DNA of 64,000 nt from Gemmatimonadota bacterium (GTDB lineage: Bacteria; Gemmatimonadota; Gemmatimonadetes; Palauibacterales; Palauibacteraceae). The stretch lies in NCBI GenBank assembly GCA_021295785.1, contig JAGWBR010000002.1, positions 2,376 to 66,375 on the forward strand, in the 5' to 3' direction. A program made the translations under genes and the position numbers. A model generated the notes under the pieces. That model was not told the origin of the DNA. It made no database searches and saw only the letters and a list, made by a program, of their open reading frames with translations. Position 1 is the first letter of the stretch, and the number at the start of each line of letters is the position of its first letter. Below, piece after piece: positions 63,530-64,000 of the stretch.

Positions 63530-64000
63530 TCAGCCACTGCCGGAAATCACCTCGGCCGCGCGGCCAATCGCCCCCCCCGCCCCCCCCGGGTCGGATTCCG
63601 AGACGGTGAGACGTAGCGCCCGCCTGGACCGCTGGCCGAGTGCCGCAAAGTCCGCGCGCGACTGGGCCGAGATAAGCTCTCCGAACGTGAAATCGGACTC
63701 GGGAACATGGACGTGGGGGGAAGCGTCGTCCACTATCTGCAGGAACACCCCGTTGTTGGCTCCGCCCTTGTGCAGCTGGCCCGTGGAATGAAGGAACCTC
63801 GGGCCGTAGCCGAGTGTGGTTGCCGCGCCCGTGGCACCCGTGACCGCTGTCCGCAGTTGCTGAAGGGCCTCGCTCTCGTCATCTCCCCCCGGCAGGAACG
63901 CCTGGATCGCCACGTAGTCGCCGGGTTCAACAAGCGCCATGAACTCTGACAGAGCGCGCGCGGCATCCTCTGGCTCGGAACTGTCGCCCTCGTACTCACC
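63530..64000 (-). CDS. Transaldolase/glucose-6-phosphate isomerase fusion, C-terminal part
   Basis: Partial gene, 156 residues visible, N-terminal part beyond the right edge. The C-terminal block matches glucose-6-phosphate isomerase ends of bifunctional transaldolase/PGI proteins: GDYVAIQAFLPG, TLGYGPRFLHSTGQLHKGG, NNGVFLQIVDD, DFTFGELISAQSRADFAAL. In that family, transaldolase precedes the isomerase. It is upstream of gnd and zwf, completing a pentose phosphate operon. The fusion call relies on family knowledge. Confidence 0.85.
   Translation of the reverse strand, partial: GEYEGDSSEPEDAARALSEFMALVEPGDYVAIQAFLPGGDDESEALQQLRTAVTGATGAATTLGYGPRFLHSTGQLHKGGANNGVFLQIVDDASPHVHVPESDFTFGELISAQSRADFAALGQRSRRALRLTVSESDPGGAGGAIGRAAEVISGSG

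Overview
The window looks like one contiguous piece of a high-GC, Gram-negative-type bacterial chromosome. Several traits suggest Gemmatimonadota or a close relative: many lipoproteins and Omp85-type barrels, a TonB receptor with a carboxypeptidase-regulatory N-domain, secreted amidohydrolases in a row, serine beta-lactamase-fold hydrolases, a TolB-like/TPR membrane protein, and a fused transaldolase/glucose-6-phosphate isomerase. This taxonomic call is inference; no rRNA is present. I see no phage, IS element, CRISPR array or recognisable defence island. Genes are tightly packed, with many ATGA, GTGA or TTGA stop/start overlaps, so operons can be read with some confidence. Both window ends cut a gene.

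Layout. 1-7200 (minus): a CPA-type antiporter, a class I aminotransferase, a very large lipoprotein combining Ig-like domains, plant-type leucine-rich repeats and a HExxHxxGxxH metalloprotease, and the start of another Ig-like protein that appears frameshifted. 7262-10695 (minus): a folate block with a FolM-like short-chain reductase, folB, and folK read in frame into an outer-membrane POTRA/beta-barrel protein. 10714-12408 (minus): a beta-lactamase-fold lipoprotein. 12506-19323 (plus): addB-addA, the double-strand-break helicase-nuclease. 19371-24018: an acyltransferase, a pseudogene made of two different gene ends, a Nudix protein with a broken Nudix box, an Ig-domain esterase lipoprotein, and a TolB-like/TPR membrane protein.

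24094-29571: an exported RidA, a secreted S9 peptidase, an ABC-class predicted ATPase, and a PA0069-type radical SAM protein whose reading frame has no ATG/GTG/TTG start upstream of its cluster motif. 29654-39098: a TonB receptor, a Tat-exported class V aminotransferase, and three overlapping amidohydrolase genes of which only the middle one keeps its metal ligands, then OsmC. Together these look like an envelope system for importing and breaking down small amidated or cyclic compounds (inference). 39091-46054: a plug-only TonB-like protein, a tiny Cys-rich protein, a beta-lactamase/VanX-type dipeptidase fusion, an Omp85-type barrel and signal peptidase I.

46091-49488: tRNA-Ser(UGA), a sarcosine-oxidase-like flavoenzyme, uridine kinase, and a beta-lactamase-like protein that has lost its catalytic core. 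49560-54480 (plus): a three-gene NADPH-linked 2-oxoacid oxidoreductase operon (GltD-like flavoprotein with ferredoxin domains, KorA, KorB). 54505-56879: a kynureninase-like PLP enzyme coupled to a probable trans-3-hydroxy-L-proline dehydratase. 56901-60963: Ogt methyltransferase, a PD40 lipoprotein and a FecR/DUF6600-like protein with a 39-bp tandem repeat. 61018-64000 (minus): tal-pgi (partial), gnd and zwf, the oxidative pentose phosphate pathway.

No stretch above 300 bases lacks a gene. The longest spaces are about 240 bases (33861-34099) and 190 bases (45100-45286). The most interesting items are the folK/barrel fusion, the beta-lactamase/VanX fusion, the amidohydrolase triplet, the metalloprotease with leucine-rich repeats, and two genes that seem to need a CTG or otherwise unusual start.
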